A stretch of DNA of 64,000 nt from Blasia pusilla (Eukaryota > Marchantiophyta > Marchantiopsida > Blasiales). The notes under the pieces are model-generated. The model was not told where the DNA came from. It was given only the letters and a program-made list of their open reading frames with translations, and did no database searches. The stretch is from positions 2,418,001 through 2,482,000 of the forward strand of contig CM114273.1 of NCBI GenBank assembly GCA_050084515.1, read 5' to 3'. The position numbers and the translations under genes were made by a program. This document shows positions 1 through 13,375 of this stretch, in pieces. Numbering within the stretch: the stretch's first letter is position 1; every line of letters starts with the position of its first letter.

Positions 1-3000
1 GATGTCGTTCACCTGGAAACATCACAACCCGACAGAAACTCGTCAATCTTTTGGTACAAACGATGCGACAGTCAACATGAAAATTCTTTTCAATTATCTT
101 CATCGACATGCTCAAGTCGGACAGAAGATAAAGCAGTTGCTACAAACCTGTGCCTTCCCATCCGTATTCTGTTCCTTGTCGACCACCTTTTGAAGTCCTT
201 CTTTGGATAGTTGTCGCTGGTAAACCTATAAAACTGGTCATTAGAATTCATGTTCAACCACAACACGTCGATCATTTTGTGGTAGTTAATTCACAGTTGG
301 CCGGTAGAAATCCACTGATGTGAACACTTGAAAATCTTAGACAAGCAGCCATACCCACCTTCTCTTCTATCGTTCCGGCGGCCAGAAATCTGTAAATGAA
401 CACTCTTTTCTTTTGTCCGTCTCGCCAAACCCGAGCAGCTGCCTGTAAGTACAGATAAGGAACGTAAGTGAACTTGAGGTCATGAGACGATTCAGGCATA
501 CCACCAAAAATTTTCTACTCTCTGATGAGCACCAACGTCAGAGGCCAGACGCATCGGAGAACAGATTGGTCCAATACATCCTCTACGAGTAGGATTCACG
601 GAGACTTCTTTACGAAAGAAGCGCCGAAGGTTCCGAAGAACTTTCCAATTTCAGCGAAAAAATGTCGGATTTTAGTCGCGTGTCAAACCTGCTTGTCAGT
701 AGCAGGGTTCCAGTCAGGGTCGAATAACACAAGACGGTTGCCTCCGATCAGATTCAAGCCGCAACCACCAGCTTTGCTACTCAGCAAAAACGCGAACTCA
801 TTCTGCAATTATACGTCTCATCTCAGAACTTATAGTGGAACCGTGACATTTGAAACCTTCATTTCTAGCCGTAACTTACATCTAATTCACAGTTTCACTC
901 GCTAGGAGCTAGGTAGGACGAAACTATGTACATCCTCTTCGCAACACGGGGATAGAAATTGAAACTTAATGCATCCATTATTTGCAATGGATATGCCAGC
1001 ACCTGGGCAGCATCGTTGAATCTTTTAACCAATTTTTGTCTTTTGCTGATGGAGGTCGTTCCATCGAGTCTGACATAAGGATACTGTTGCTCCCTGCAGA
1101 TTTGTACAAAGAGATCCAGAGTCTGCGAATAAACGGAGGGCACCGGTAAGATGGGACTTCGCAAACCAACAATTTTCCAAACAGATACAACTGTTGGGGT
1201 TCAGCAACTTACGCTAAATCGTTGTGGACGAGTGCAAGGCAGAAGGTATCTTCCAAGTGTTTCAAGCATAATTTGTTCATAGCGACCAAAAATCACGATT
1301 GTATACATTGCCCTGATATTGTTGCGTTTAGGAATCTAAACTAGTGCGGCTTGATTATCATTTTCACATGAACAAGGTTTAATAACCTTTACCCAAATCT
1401 TCCACTTGCAGCAGAAATATTTCATACGTGAAAACAAATTCGCATGACTCCATGGTGAATTGTTGCTGTCAGTATGCCATGCACTTCACAGAACTTCGCA
1501 TGGAGGTCAGATAGATTAGTCAATCATGCTGACTGCTCACCTGCGTGTAATTGGAGACCAGCACAATTCTGTCATCGGTCGTTTGACGAATGTTCGCCAG
1601 CAAACGAGATAACACAGCCATCTTCCCTGACAACTCGATCCAGCTTCCATCAACCGCTGCCGACATTCCCATCCTTCATCCATTCACGGATTCATCGTCA
1701 GCTATGCATTCTACAGAACCCGTCCCAGCGGTTGAAAACTTAAATCTACATCTCTTCGTAACAATTTGGAAGAAGTCTTCCCATAACGAGTCGAAATACC
1801 TTCCCGAATTTCCTGAAAACATCCCTTGAGGGAAGTACTTCATACAGTCTTCAAAACCTGCCGCTTGTGAACCACCGGCGCGTAAAGTGTCGTAGATGAG
1901 CTGCATTATTCAGTATATTTGGTTGTTTTTAATAAGATTTGAAACGATTAGACAACTCCAGCCTCAGAAATGTGTGCATCTATAATGGTAGATCATTTTC
2001 TGTCAAAGAGCATTTCATATGTACCAGGGACATGCAGTGTTATACGAAGCTGTCCCTGAAATTGTCTAGAAGTGAATGTATTACAGACTAGTAGAGATAT
2101 TATACTTGCTGTGTGTCATACCAAGGAAAAGCCAAGGGATCGACTGCAGAGGACATTGCAAACAGAGAGATTCTCGCCTTGGGATGATTGCAGAGTTTTT
2201 TCAATGCAGTGATGGAGGCCAGTACACGAGAACGCTTTGACTTGTCTTCCAGTACTTGCCGCACCTGACCCAACCCTAACATTTGGTTAGATGCTACAAT
2301 GATTTTGAATCTCAGATCCAAGATTTAACTAACTGGGCGAAAAGCAGTATACGCTGAAAGTCTGTGAAGTACCGAATTAAACTAGAGATTGGAGGCGCGA
2401 ATAGAAATGCTTAGTCACTTACATTCTTTGAATGTATAAAATGTTCGTACAGTTTTAGTTGGAGATCCGTCAATTTGCAGCACACCACTTGAACGATCTG
2501 CACTGAAATAGCATTATTATATTGGAAGTAACAGCAACATACCTCCGCTTTGCAAAATTGACAAGTTTCTCTGGATGCAAAGATACTTGGAAGAGTAATA
2601 ATTACCAGAGTTACGATTCGGTTTCTCCAGACAATTTCCAGAGTCATATTGGTAAAAGTGAGTACACTCGTTGTGTGCATGCACGATAAACATACGTTCC
2701 ATCTCTATTTATCCAGCATAGGCTACAAACAGATCACTTCAGAAACTTTGCAAACTTGTACCTTGGGAGGGAGATGATTCGAAAGCAGAGTGTTGCTCCT
2801 CCTCAGAATAAACTGCAAAGAAGTGTGCAAAAGAACTTGATATAATTAATGGTAAAAGGATCATTTAAGAGTCGCATCATGAAGTTTGGACGAATAAGCT
2901 AGTAAAGGAGGACTGCACCTTGATTTTACCTGGTTAACTTTCTCACTGAGCTCCGCAGAGCGCTCTGCACTTAGAGCTCTTGCTTCCTCATTGGCATCAG

Positions 3001-5857
3001 GCTCTCGTCCTTGAAGAATAGGATTCTGCAGCATTCAACTGCTAGATTTGAGAATTGTTGGCATATGGAAGACAGGTAATAGTTTATAGAGGAGAAAGGA
3101 CCTTGACGCAGAAAAACCACCTCATAGTAACGTCGGAAGGCCGTTGGATCCCCTAAAATTCCAGGATTTGTAAAGTTGACCATCGCAAAGAACTCCTCGA
3201 GGTCATTCTGCAATGATACATAAGAGTTAGCACATTGACTAAGAATCTGAACAAGCATGAGAAGAACACATCCACTTTGGGCACACACTGGAGATAGGAC
3301 ATTCAGAATGACGTGCTTTCCTTCCAGTTGCCAAAACAGGCGTACGCTGTACTTCAGACAGGAAGTAAAATAAAAATGATGATTAGTGCGTTGCAAACCT
3401 GCATAGGTGTCCCAGATAGCAAAACTCGTCTACGACAATGAAGCGATGCCAGGGCCTGCTCGACAGACACAAATTAGGACAATAATCAACAGTATCTCCA
3501 ATGCTGCTATGAGAAGCAATAACCAAGACTGCATTCCTGCTAACAGCACAATAACTTGAAAAGGGCCAGGACAATGGATACGATAAGTCTGGCTAAATAA
3601 CCTGATTTTTCTTATCGCGCGTTTACTGTGTACAAAAGGACCCTCGAGGAAATAAAAAATACACAAAAGATCATCGTACTTGATTTGTGAGAGTCCGATC
3701 ATTCTTCAGTCTGTGAGCCTCATCACAAATGAGAAGATCGCAGCTGCCTTCATTTTTGAACCTTGCTGCATGCAATCTGAAGGTCTCATAGGAGATGATC
3801 AAGACCTAAATCAGGAAAACAATTATCAAACCTTCACAACTTAAATCTGGAATTTAAATGATTAGGTTTGTAGGTGATTTGAAGGTGGAAACTCCAGTAA
3901 ACGACTGCAGTGAAGAAATCACAAACAATACACTCTAGACAGAAACCTATGCGCATGGCATTTAATCTATTATTCTCCTTACTTCTCCGAGACCAAGACC
4001 ACGGTTACGCAAGACAGGGAAACAAATCATCCAACGAAATTCGACTACAACGACACAAGATAAGGTCACACTATATGATCTGCTCCGGAGTTCACACCAC
4101 AAGGTTGAGATTCACACGTGGTATGAATTGCGTGGAGAAAGGAAGCTAGAAATCCCCGACACCACTTCTGAACGTGTTGACTCTCCAACGGCCATCACGC
4201 TCACTCGTCCATCCAGCCATTTGATCATCTCGGACTCCCAATTGCTTACGAGACTAGTCGGAGTGACAATAAGCACCCGCTTAGCGAACGGCTCTCCTCT
4301 GAAGCCTTGTCGAAGAAGAGTCCACAGCAGGGTGATAGATTGCAATGTTTTCCCAAGTCTAAGAACAAAAAACGGATGCATCGGAGAAATAAGAGATGGA
4401 GACAGTATTTTAGAATGACACGCAAGAAGTACACGCGGATTGTATCTCAAGTTTGAAAATCACTCAATGAATTTAAGCGTACCCCATGTCATCGGCGAGG
4501 ATGCAGCCACAACAGCCTGCTAACTCATCCTCAGCTTTCGAAAAATCTCGAAGACCGGCCACACACTCAAACATGAATTGTACTCCCTCCCTGCACATTG
4601 GCCGACACTGAACAATTTGGACCTAAACTTCTTATGGATTAAAATAACCATGCATAGATAACCCTCTGAACATGATGTTACAGCTTCAACTCTGAAGATC
4701 TGTGGGGAGCAACAGCATATCAATCGGGCGGATCATTCGAGTCAAGCTTTTGCATTTCGAATGGTCGATCCAGAAGAAGAATCTAGGGTGTCTACCAAAC
4801 AAGGTAGGAAATACTGCTATGCAATTATGTGATCAGATTGTGAATTGAGCCTCACCGTTGATGCGGGCGCAAAAACTTCACTAGAACAGGATCGACAATT
4901 ATGGGCGTAGCTCCGGAATCAACGTCATCCGATTCCTCAGGCTGCCATAGCACCAGAGGTTCGATATGCAAAAGGGATTCATCATCCTTGACTTCTTTCG
5001 AATCTGGAACGGGTAATTCGAATGATGCAGGTAAATTGGTGAGAGGTACAAATGCCTCTCTAGCTTTCCAAGGAACAAATCGTTTGCGAACTGAAAGGCG
5101 ACGCCTGAGGTCTGGCGTGGAGCTTGTGGCACTTCCTGGGCAAGGGGACTTAAACGGGCGCCTAATTACTGCTGCTGCATCTGATACACAAAGCACTTTC
5201 GGAAGTAGCGCTTGCCTCCTCACTATCAGATCGCCACTGCAAGAAGGAAGTCAGTGATGAGATAACAATTAAGAAGACTGTGGCAAGGTGCAGACTTAAA
5301 CTGGGATGGCAGACCAAAAAAAAATCCAGACTGCCACCACTTACGCAAATCGTGAACAGCAGAGGAGGAATTACGACCACTAGCAATGAAGGATTTTGAG
5401 TACGATGTTCGATACAACTCGCAAAACAATAAGGCCTTCTGACAACTAAGAGATCTCATTCAGATTACAACATCTTCTGAATGTAGTGATCTTCATTGAC
5501 ATCAGAGCCACGCGACTAAGCTCATGTATATCGTCTAACGTGGCTAATCAAAGATATCCACAAAATATTCAGAACACTAACATGCTAAAAAACGAACTCG
5601 AATTCTGACCTTAGAAGAGCAGCGATATTAGCAGACTTCGTAACTTCCGTACCGTCAACATCATCATCATCATCATCATCATCCTCCTCTTCCGCCTCAT
5701 CGCCGTCCTCCTCCTCACTACTGCACACAGACGATTGACATGGCGACTCATCGCCGGAAAAATCTCTATCTTCTTCTAACTTCTCGTCCTCTTCCTCATC
5801 GCTGTCAAATGACGCAGGCGTGGGTGATCGACACGCGGTGTCACGAATCGGGGACAT
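1..5857 (-). CDS. RAD54: RAD54 recombination ATPase (SWI/SNF family), C-terminus beyond window
   Basis: Snf2-family DNA translocase that acts with RAD51 in nuclear homologous recombination. I assign exons (high to low coordinate) 5610-5857, 4856-5236, 4483-4590, 4118-4358, 3680-3805, 3399-3455, 3121-3207, 2930-3025, 2762-2812, 2423-2497, 2178-2264, 1800-1900, 1541-1673, 1003-1122, 689-802, 359-442, 148-225 and 1-12 (partial). All junction phases agree, giving about 729 codons before the last fragment. Visible motifs are ADDMGLGKT (Walker A, split by an intron), [10 protein letters not shown] (DEAH box), [44 protein letters not shown] and [12 protein letters not shown]. The order and spacing match plant RAD54. 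The N-terminus is acidic with an Asp run. The ATG at 5857 is the first in frame; an upstream TTG is unlikely to be used. The intron between 2177 and 1901 has a GC donor; the others are GT-AG. The 3' end and stop lie outside the window. Confidence 0.93.
5662..5686 (-). repeat. Trinucleotide run encoding the Asp tract of RAD54
   Basis: A run of ATC on the plus strand reads as consecutive GAT codons on the minus strand inside RAD54 exon 1, giving eight Asp residues next to a Glu-rich stretch. The run is prone to length change, so the acidic N-terminus probably varies between alleles. Confidence 0.8.
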
Positions 5858-6718
5858 GCTCAAGCTCGCATTCTCGCGGATATTCTACCTCAACGCTCCC
5901 TTCGACTCTTCCTCGTGTTTTCGCATTTGCTAAGCGCTTTGGCGCCACTCGTGCGTTTCAAATTGAATTGTGTACCTGCGGGGAGTTTTGGACAGAAAAA
6001 AGAAGCTTCGGAATGAAGCCTCAGAGTCACCGGTTATGTGCCTCATCATCGGTTGCCGCGTGTCGCAAAGAGGCGCTTCCCATAGTCAGCATCTCGGCCA
6101 AGGCCCCTCCCATCTAGCGATGTTCGGGGAGATCCCGCTTTAAAAATAGGACGTAGATAGCGCGACGTCTTTGACTGCAAACCTTGGTTCGGGGAGTTTT
6201 TTTGAAAGTATCGGGCTATTACCGGCCTCGTTGATATTTTAACGGGAATTAATTTTTGGTGCCGGTCGTAACGGCAGGTTTTAAACTTTCCTGTTATTTT
6301 TGGAAAAAAAAATCTCGTAGGTTAAAATCCTAAATTTCTTTTTATCTCTTCTTCTTATTTCTGGATTTTATTTTTTTCCTCAGCCAATTTCCGGCCAAAT
6401 TTTTTGAAACAGACCGTTCCTTACTTGTCGGGAATATTTTCCGATGTCTCCTTATATTGTTCATAACCATGAAATGCTCAAACTTGAATTCATATATCAC
6501 TTTCTTCCCCTCAACTAAACATGCAATCTTCTAAATATGTGATCAAGCATGCAATCTTCTAATGCGACAAAAAAATCATCCTTGGCAAGACTCCCACCAG
6601 TTGTGAACCAAGGATCCAACCCCACTTGTAGCCATGAGGCTCCAACTATTCAAGAAGGGTCCTACTTCCTAAAACCCAAAATATCAAAGTCTTCTAATCT
6701 AGAGTAGCTTCAACTTCT
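5858..6718. other. Intergenic: RAD54 upstream region, no gene seen
   Basis: Holds the RAD54 promoter and 5' UTR. I see no second gene reading away from RAD54. Short AT runs and a near-duplicate of the word catgcaatcttcta (near 6520 and 6548) are the only structures noticed. Confidence 0.5.
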
Positions 6719-8911
6719 TCATTCGGGGGGGATATATCTGTCCGGATTTGCAAACAAGTACCTAATGTGGGCAGAATTCTTCCACAAGACCATAGGCTCA
6801 GACAACATCTCCTCATAATCAGAGGAAGGTCCTTCTAAGGCAATACTCAAGACAACATCTAAGTACTTGGTGGTCAACCTATTACGAGATTTAGTCTTGA
6901 TCATGTTCTGAATGGAAAAGGCTCTCTCCCATATGGCACTACTAACACACGGGACTCTAGCTATATTTGCCAAAATCAACAAATTAGGAAACTTACATCC
7001 CAATGAGGGACTCCAACTTACCATCGCCCACAAGTCTCTGAAGTTGCAATCCTTCCACTCGGTGGTAGCCATCAATTTGAAAGATTGGAACTCTTGCTTA
7101 ATAAATATAGAATTAATGATAGTCGGTTGCAACTCACCCCGCAATGGCAATTGAGCTCCAAAAAAACCACACAAGTCATCTAAATCTTTACAGCCCCAAC
7201 TATTCAATCCCACTTGCCGAGAAGGCATGTGCAAAGGATTAAGGATTCTCATTGATCCAATCAGGTTATTATCTCGAGATTGCTCTTGTAAAGCTGCACA
7301 CACACTTTCAGCAAACCTTTTCTGAAGAATAAGGCAGCCTCCAAGTCCCTTCCAGTACAATCCCGAGACATAGCAATACTATGAAATTTGTTTCCCCTCA
7401 TCTCAGATTGTAAACGACGAAGGTAACCACCAGGTGGCCCAAAATCAAGCAGTAAATGGTAACATGCATCTTCAAAAAAGGTGGAGGCATTCAAATCATG
7501 AGTTTCCATGACAAAATTCATGGTAATCCTAGCTACCTACGAATTTACAGTGCTCCCTATAGTGCTGACATCCACAAACTTGTACTGAAATATCTTACTC
7601 AGATTTGCAAGCATGGAAAGAATGTCAGCCAAAAAATACAATTGATAGATCATCTGGAATGATCTCAACCTGTTAAATAAATGTCCAGCATTCCCGTCAT
7701 CCTTTGAAGGGAAAATATCTCTATAGTATGTCAACACTGTTTCTAGAGAATCATACAATGTGGTCACAACCTGCCAACGGGATAACCATCTGATCTTTTG
7801 GTATCTCTTCATGACTCGGTGAGAGTCATTGAATTTTTCTTGCAAAGACGCTAGAATTGTCTTCCTCTTGGACAACCTTCTAAAGTAGCCATCTATTGAA
7901 TTGAGAATCGAATCGAATTTAGAGGATATTGACTTGCAATCATGAGCTTTCGCAGTTGACAAAGCGGCCAAATTTGTTCTATGGGCTACACAATGAACTA
8001 AAAGAATGTAGGAATTTACCTTATGCTTCATTTGGGAGGCTGCCCCTGTCTGGCTACCTACTATTGTAGAAGCACTATCTGAACCAAATGCTACCATTTT
8101 GGAGAATTCTAACCCTCCATCTTTGATTAGTTGCAACAAACTTTCAGTAATAGCATTACAATATTTCGATTCGCAATGAAGTAGTCCTAGAAAACAACAT
8201 TTTTCCTGACCCTCTTCAATGAAGGTGGAAAACACAACCAAATGCCCTGTTACAGATATGTCAGTTGACTCATCGATCATAATGCCAAAGAAAGGAGAGG
8301 CTTGAACTCTTGCAAGAGTTTTTCTAAACAGAACTTGGCTAATGAAATAACACATCTCACTACAACTCTTCTCATCTTGGTAAAGGTCTTTGGTAATAGG
8401 GGCATTGATAGAAAACATCAACTTACAAAGGCTGGGAAATTTAAAAAATGGCATAGCCTCCTTCGCCAGGAAGTATGCGCACTTAAACAATGTCAACAGG
8501 GCAACTTCACAAGTGCGGGTAGTGGTGGCAATGGCCTTGGCCATTGACTTCTTACCCCCATGTGCAGCCAATGCAAGTTTCATGTGCTCGTTGGACTTGG
8601 CGTGATCAATGAAGGCTGAAACCTTGCAATTTATTGCTCCATCTCTAGCAAACACACTCTTCCCTTTCCCCTTCTTACAAACTTTACAAAAGATTCTACC
8701 AAGGGTTGAATCAATCTCAATCCAATCATACATCAAGTATCATACATCCTTCCATGCTACACGAACTTTTTTCATGTTCACCCGCAGTACTTCCTGATGG
8801 AGGCGGCTCATCTCTATCATCAGATGAGGCAGATAATGCGATAATGTTAGGCTCTTCGTTGATTCATTCCTTATGTAGGAACGAAGTCACTGTCTTCTGT
8901 CTCTTGGCCAT
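6719..8911 (-). pseudogene. hAT-superfamily transposase-like gene (DUF4371/ZNF862-like), broken
   Basis: The N-terminus starts at an ATG at 8911 (MAKRQKTVTSFLHKE, the short basic start seen in many hAT-like proteins) and meets a TGA at once. A frame change near 8735 then leads into the long frame 8735-7537. That frame has a Cys/His zinc-finger-like block (CKVCKKGK then HAKSNEH), the hAT catalytic block IMIDESTDISVTGHLVVF, a second acidic block (AFGSDSAS) and LVHCVAHRTNLA. A stop at 7537-7539 interrupts the same frame, which resumes to about 7330 before a frameshift. The C-terminal part (7330-6719) has the dimerisation-like block NIARVPCVSSAIWERAFS. At least two stops and two frameshifts are needed to explain it, so no product is expected. 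I found no convincing terminal inverted repeats or 8-bp target duplication. Confidence 0.85.
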
Positions 8912-9097
8912 GTGCGCTAGTGGGAAACTATCTAGACTACAACCTGAAAGCACGGAAGCATGGCTATCCCTCAAGAATAAGCTGCAAGGGACGAGCTGCA
9001 ATGAGCTCCAAGATTCCAAAGTAAAGCAGGGTTGCGGGAGTAGAGCAAATAGCAAGCTTATAAATCCCGCAAGCTGCGGCTAGGAGAAGGATGCCCT

Positions 9098-9275
9098 AGC
9101 CCAAATCAAGTGTCGGCCCAAATCAACATAAACCATGGCCCAAATCGAGAGAAACCTTGGCCCTAATTGAGAGAAACCCTAGCCCAAATCTAGAGAAACC
9201 CTGGACAAAATGGAGAAAACACCTGGCCCTAATCGACATAAACCATGGCCCAAATCCAGGGAAATAGATGCGGCT
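9098..9275. repeat. Degenerate ~30-bp tandem-like repeat
   Basis: Around six diverged units built on the words tggcccaaatc and gagagaaaccc follow each other. There is no coding signal. A similar patchwork of recurring words (aatcggcccacgctacg, gcgacccaacagaaatg) continues to about 9990. Confidence 0.55.
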
Positions 9276-12199
9276 GTAAGACAGCACGATAAAAGATCCC
9301 GAATCATAAAATAGCCCCGAATCATAAAAGGGCCTATGATAAATGGGTCGAACGTATCCTAATCACAACAATAAGTGGAGCATGCTCTAATAAGGGTTTG
9401 GAAAGGCACAATGGAAAAAAAGGTGAAGTCGCGTCCGTTTTTGAACAATTGAAAACATTCTCACTAAGAGAAAGCCCCGCCCAAGACGCCAAGGGCCCGA
9501 GTTAAAGTCGTAGAGCAAACCCGACTAGAAAGGCCACATATTGAACCCAACTCCCGAATCAAAATAGAGAAATGTAGAGGTAAAATGCAAGGCAGCATGG
9601 CCTTTCCGAGAGTCGCAAGCTAGAGACAATCACGAAATTGCAACAGAGCCACATTGAAACGCCAAAATCCAAGCTGAAACACTAACCAGCCAAGCAGCAA
9701 CTCTGCAACGCGAGTTACGCGACCCTGCAGCAACGCGACTGAGTCACCCACCAAGCAGAAATGTGAACAAGCAGCAACCATAATCAAATCGGCCCACGCT
9801 ACGCAACCCAACAAGAACCAAAGGAAAATCGGCCAAGGCTACGACTGGCCACGCGACCCAACAGAAATGAGAGGAAATCAACGTAGGCTAAGAGCAACAA
9901 TGCGACCCTCTAGAATTGCGATGCAAATCGGCCCACGCTACGAGCAGAAATGCGACCCTACAAAAATCGGATTGAGTCACACAGCCATCAAAAACGCGAT
10001 CCAGTGCAACAAATCGGCCTAGATTCCAACTTCCCAGCAGCACGGCAGCTAGACGGAGTCAGCAACGAGACGGAGTCACGGAGCGAAGTTTCGGAGGCAG
10101 GTTGCAAAGGCATAACTCATGAGATTGGGAGAATGAGTCTCCCAGGGGCACGCAGTGGGGTCTCCACTCCCCTACGAGCCCCTAGGAGATATGGGGCCCA
10201 AACTTTGAGCCGTCCAATTCAGATCGGACGGCTCAAATTAGTGCGCTCTAAACGGGCATTAGGGCACACATTTGAGGGGACAGTCTAGATCCAACCGCCT
10301 TCCCTTAAGCAAATCCTGGCCACTCCTATATTTTCGGCAGCCGACACCCCAAACGGCAAATAACCGTCCACCGGGAAACACACTCCAGTCGGAAACTAGC
10401 TTCCTTACCCGGAAGGCGCCACATTACGGCAAGTTCTTGTCGGGAAGTAGTCAGATTTTGACACCTGATTGTCTCTCCCATCAGTTAATTGCCGATATCT
10501 CTTCAATTCAACCGAAACTTCTGCCAGTGGTCATTTTCTGTCGTCAGAAATTTCTGAAAAGTGCCGGCCGGGGTTACTCATAGCCGTGGATCTCGCCGAA
10601 CATTGCTGTAAACTATGGACGATTTATGTTCACGTCCAAGAACATTGAATTTTGTTACATGCCGACCTAAATAGGGCGTCTCAACTGGAGGACGTCCTCA
10701 AAATCCCTGTCCATAAAATAGGCGCGGGTTCCATTTATGTCGAAAGAACTTCAATATCTTTTGTAGTTTGGAGGCCTCTGATTTAACTAGTGCCCAAAAA
10801 ATGAGATGGGGTATTATTAAGTGTGCGGCCCTTTGAGAGGGGTGGGAGCAAGGAAAAAAAAAGACATGACCAGAGAAAATTACTGGAATTTGTGAAGATA
10901 AAGACCGAAAAATAATAATACAACAAAGTAAGTGTATGTATAAAAAGTAAAATGACCCGCAAGATAAAAAAATTTGAAAAAATGTATTATAAAGGTAGTA
11001 ATATTTAATTTTTTGTAGAATAGTCTTCAATACAAATAGGGAGACACTCCATAGGTATGGGAGAGTATAATATGTTCACCCATTAGTATAGTATATTCAA
11101 TTCTATACAATACAAAGTTGCATATCCTACTATTATGGGCGTTAGCCCTTTTCTAAGCAACTCCATGTGAGCGCCATGTATGAAGCCTGTATTCTATGAA
11201 GTCAGGTATTTAATTATTGGTTTATTTTCCCTATTCTAAGTTAAGATTTGAATAGGAAATAGGTTTTTTATTAATTTTTAAAGATAAATTTAAATTAAAA
11301 AATAGAATTTCAACGATAAGTTTACCTTTTTAAATTTTCAGTTTATTTTTAAATTTTTATTATTATTTAAAAATGTAGGAAAAAAACTATAACTTTTAAT
11401 TTCAAGTTAATTTTGGAAGGGAAATTACATATTACTTTAAAAATATGTCGTTTAATTTCTTTTTCAAGTTTTGGTTGAGATGGATTTTTTAAGAATATTT
11501 CGAGACAAACTTTGGATGAAAATGAGTGAAATTTTTTACTTATTAAGAAACTTTGAAGAAACTTTGACCTCTATCAAAATTTTCCATGACTTCATGAATT
11601 TTTCTTAATTTTATCCTAATTAAGCAGAAAACAAGAATGGGTAAGGTTTTCATAATAATTATTTATTTGTAATTAACTCAAATTCAAACATCTTCCCCAA
11701 AGAAATCTTCTAGAGTTTTTTTATTATTTCCTCATTTAAGAAATTCAAGTTTTTTTTTCAAGTTTCATGAAAACAAAATTTAAAGTTTAGTTTTGAGGAG
11801 AAATTAATTTTTATTTTGGGAAAAATGAAAAAATGAAAAAGAAAATAGGACACTAATGGGAAAATAATTATTCTTCAAAATAAAGGAAGAGATTTTATTT
11901 CTATTTTATTTTGAACTTTTAAGTTAGATTGGGGGAAAATTTTAATCCCTCTTTTCGGAAACAAATTCAGAAAAATAAGTGATTTACTTTATTTATTGAA
12001 ATATGGGGATTGGAAAAGGGGTAAATTATTTTATTCAAACTTAATAATGGAAAATCTATGAAAGTCGTCTTGAGCCAAGTTAAATGTATTATAAAAAATT
12101 GATCTTTCTTATTTTTTGTTATCTTTTTTTAAAATTGAACTTTATTTATTGCATATCCTCTAATTTCACATTATATTGTTCTATATGTGAGTTTTTTCA
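9276..12199. other. Gene-free stretch, repetitive then AT-rich
   Basis: From 9276 to about 10700 the sequence is moderately GC-rich with recurring short words and no ORF resembling a known protein. From about 10700 it is strongly AT-rich with many stops in all frames. Short ORFs such as 9950-10288 look like chance. Confidence 0.5.
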
Positions 12200-12242
12200 T
12201 TCCCGAGTCACCTAGTGCATCGCACGGGCAAAAAACAACTAG
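12200..12242 (+). mobile_element. Helitron-like 3' terminus (hairpin plus CTAG)
   Basis: The short hairpin gtgc-atc-gcac (12215-12225) is followed 13 bases later by a terminal CTAG and a flanking T. That is the plant Helitron 3' end: subterminal hairpin, CTRR end, insertion before T. The 5' TC end was not identified, so only the terminus is annotated. Confidence 0.55.
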
Positions 12243-12710
12243 TACTATACTAACATAATGCCATTAATGCCATTTGGGTTGAGCGTTTACATCAAGTCTT
12301 ACATACTACTACTTACAAACGATACTCCAATACAAAGTAATGAATACAAGCCTTCAGAATAATAGGCACTAAACCATAAAACAAATGTTGTAATGAAGAC
12401 TAATACTCGAATGTGTGATAGACCATAAAAACTTCAATACGAACCCGTGCAGTGTTGGCAAGCGACCCCGGAAACCTAATCCTAGAGAAATTTCCCGAAT
12501 TCTATCGATCCACGTCACTTTAGGGATTCCTTGGAGCACTCTGGTGTCTCTACAAAAAATATGTAGTTCTGCACAAAGTGAGAACCCCAACTTAAGGCCT
12601 TTAAGTCGGGCCGTAAAAACACATACATCGGTCTTGGACGTCAGGCCGTAGAAGGTTAGCGTCCACCTCCAACGGTACCCCGCACCCATGCATCGTACTA
12701 TTATCAAAGT

Positions 12711-13375
12711 AGTATGTATCTAATAATTGGAGAACCCACATGCAAAATAAGACAAGATAGTAAGATAATAGGAAAAAATAGGCAACATGTTTGAATTTTG
12801 TTGTTTGAGTCATATTAAATGGATAAAAATAAAGAGGGATAGGGAAAACAAATAGGGGTTTGAGTGGAATAGAATAAAAACTTTTATGAGTCAATTAAAA
12901 AATTATATAATATTAAAATATATGATTATCTATCTATCTAATAATTGACGACCCCACATGCATAATACGACAAGATAATGAGCTAAGAAGACAAAATAGG
13001 CAACATGTTTGAATTTTGTTGTTTGAGTCATGTTAGATGGATAGAAATAGATAGGAATAGGGAAAATAAATAGGGATTTAAGTGGAATAGAAAGAAGCAA
13101 ACTTTTATTAATAAAATAATATTTTTTCTAATATTATAATATGTGATTATCTATCTATCTAATAATTGGCGATCCCACATGCATAATACAACAAGATAAT
13201 GAGATAATAAGACAAAATAGGCAACATGTTTGAATTTTGTTGTTTGAGTCGTATTAGATTGGTAGAAATAGATAGGGACAAGAATAAACGAATTCGGATT
13301 TGAGTGGAATAGAAAAAAAAACTTTTACTAATCAGTTAATAATTTATCTAATACTATAATAGGTGATTATAAATA
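12711..13375. repeat. ~220-bp tandem repeat, three copies
   Basis: Copies begin at about 12717, 12936 and 13157, each with the word ctaataattgg. They share caacatgtttgaattttg and a run of tagaaatagatagg-like words. The periods are 218 and 221 bp. The array precedes the Helitron-like end at 14071 and may be part of that element. No coding potential. Confidence 0.85.

Noticed and set aside
525-905. Plus-strand ORF of 126 codons
   Set aside because: It is antisense to RAD54 exons 15 and their introns, where the minus strand has conserved helicase motifs.
10130-10200. Possible hAT terminal inverted repeat (cccaggggcacg ... gagcccctagg)
   Set aside because: No partner of matching sequence was found on the far side of the hAT transposase remnant and no 8-bp target duplication.
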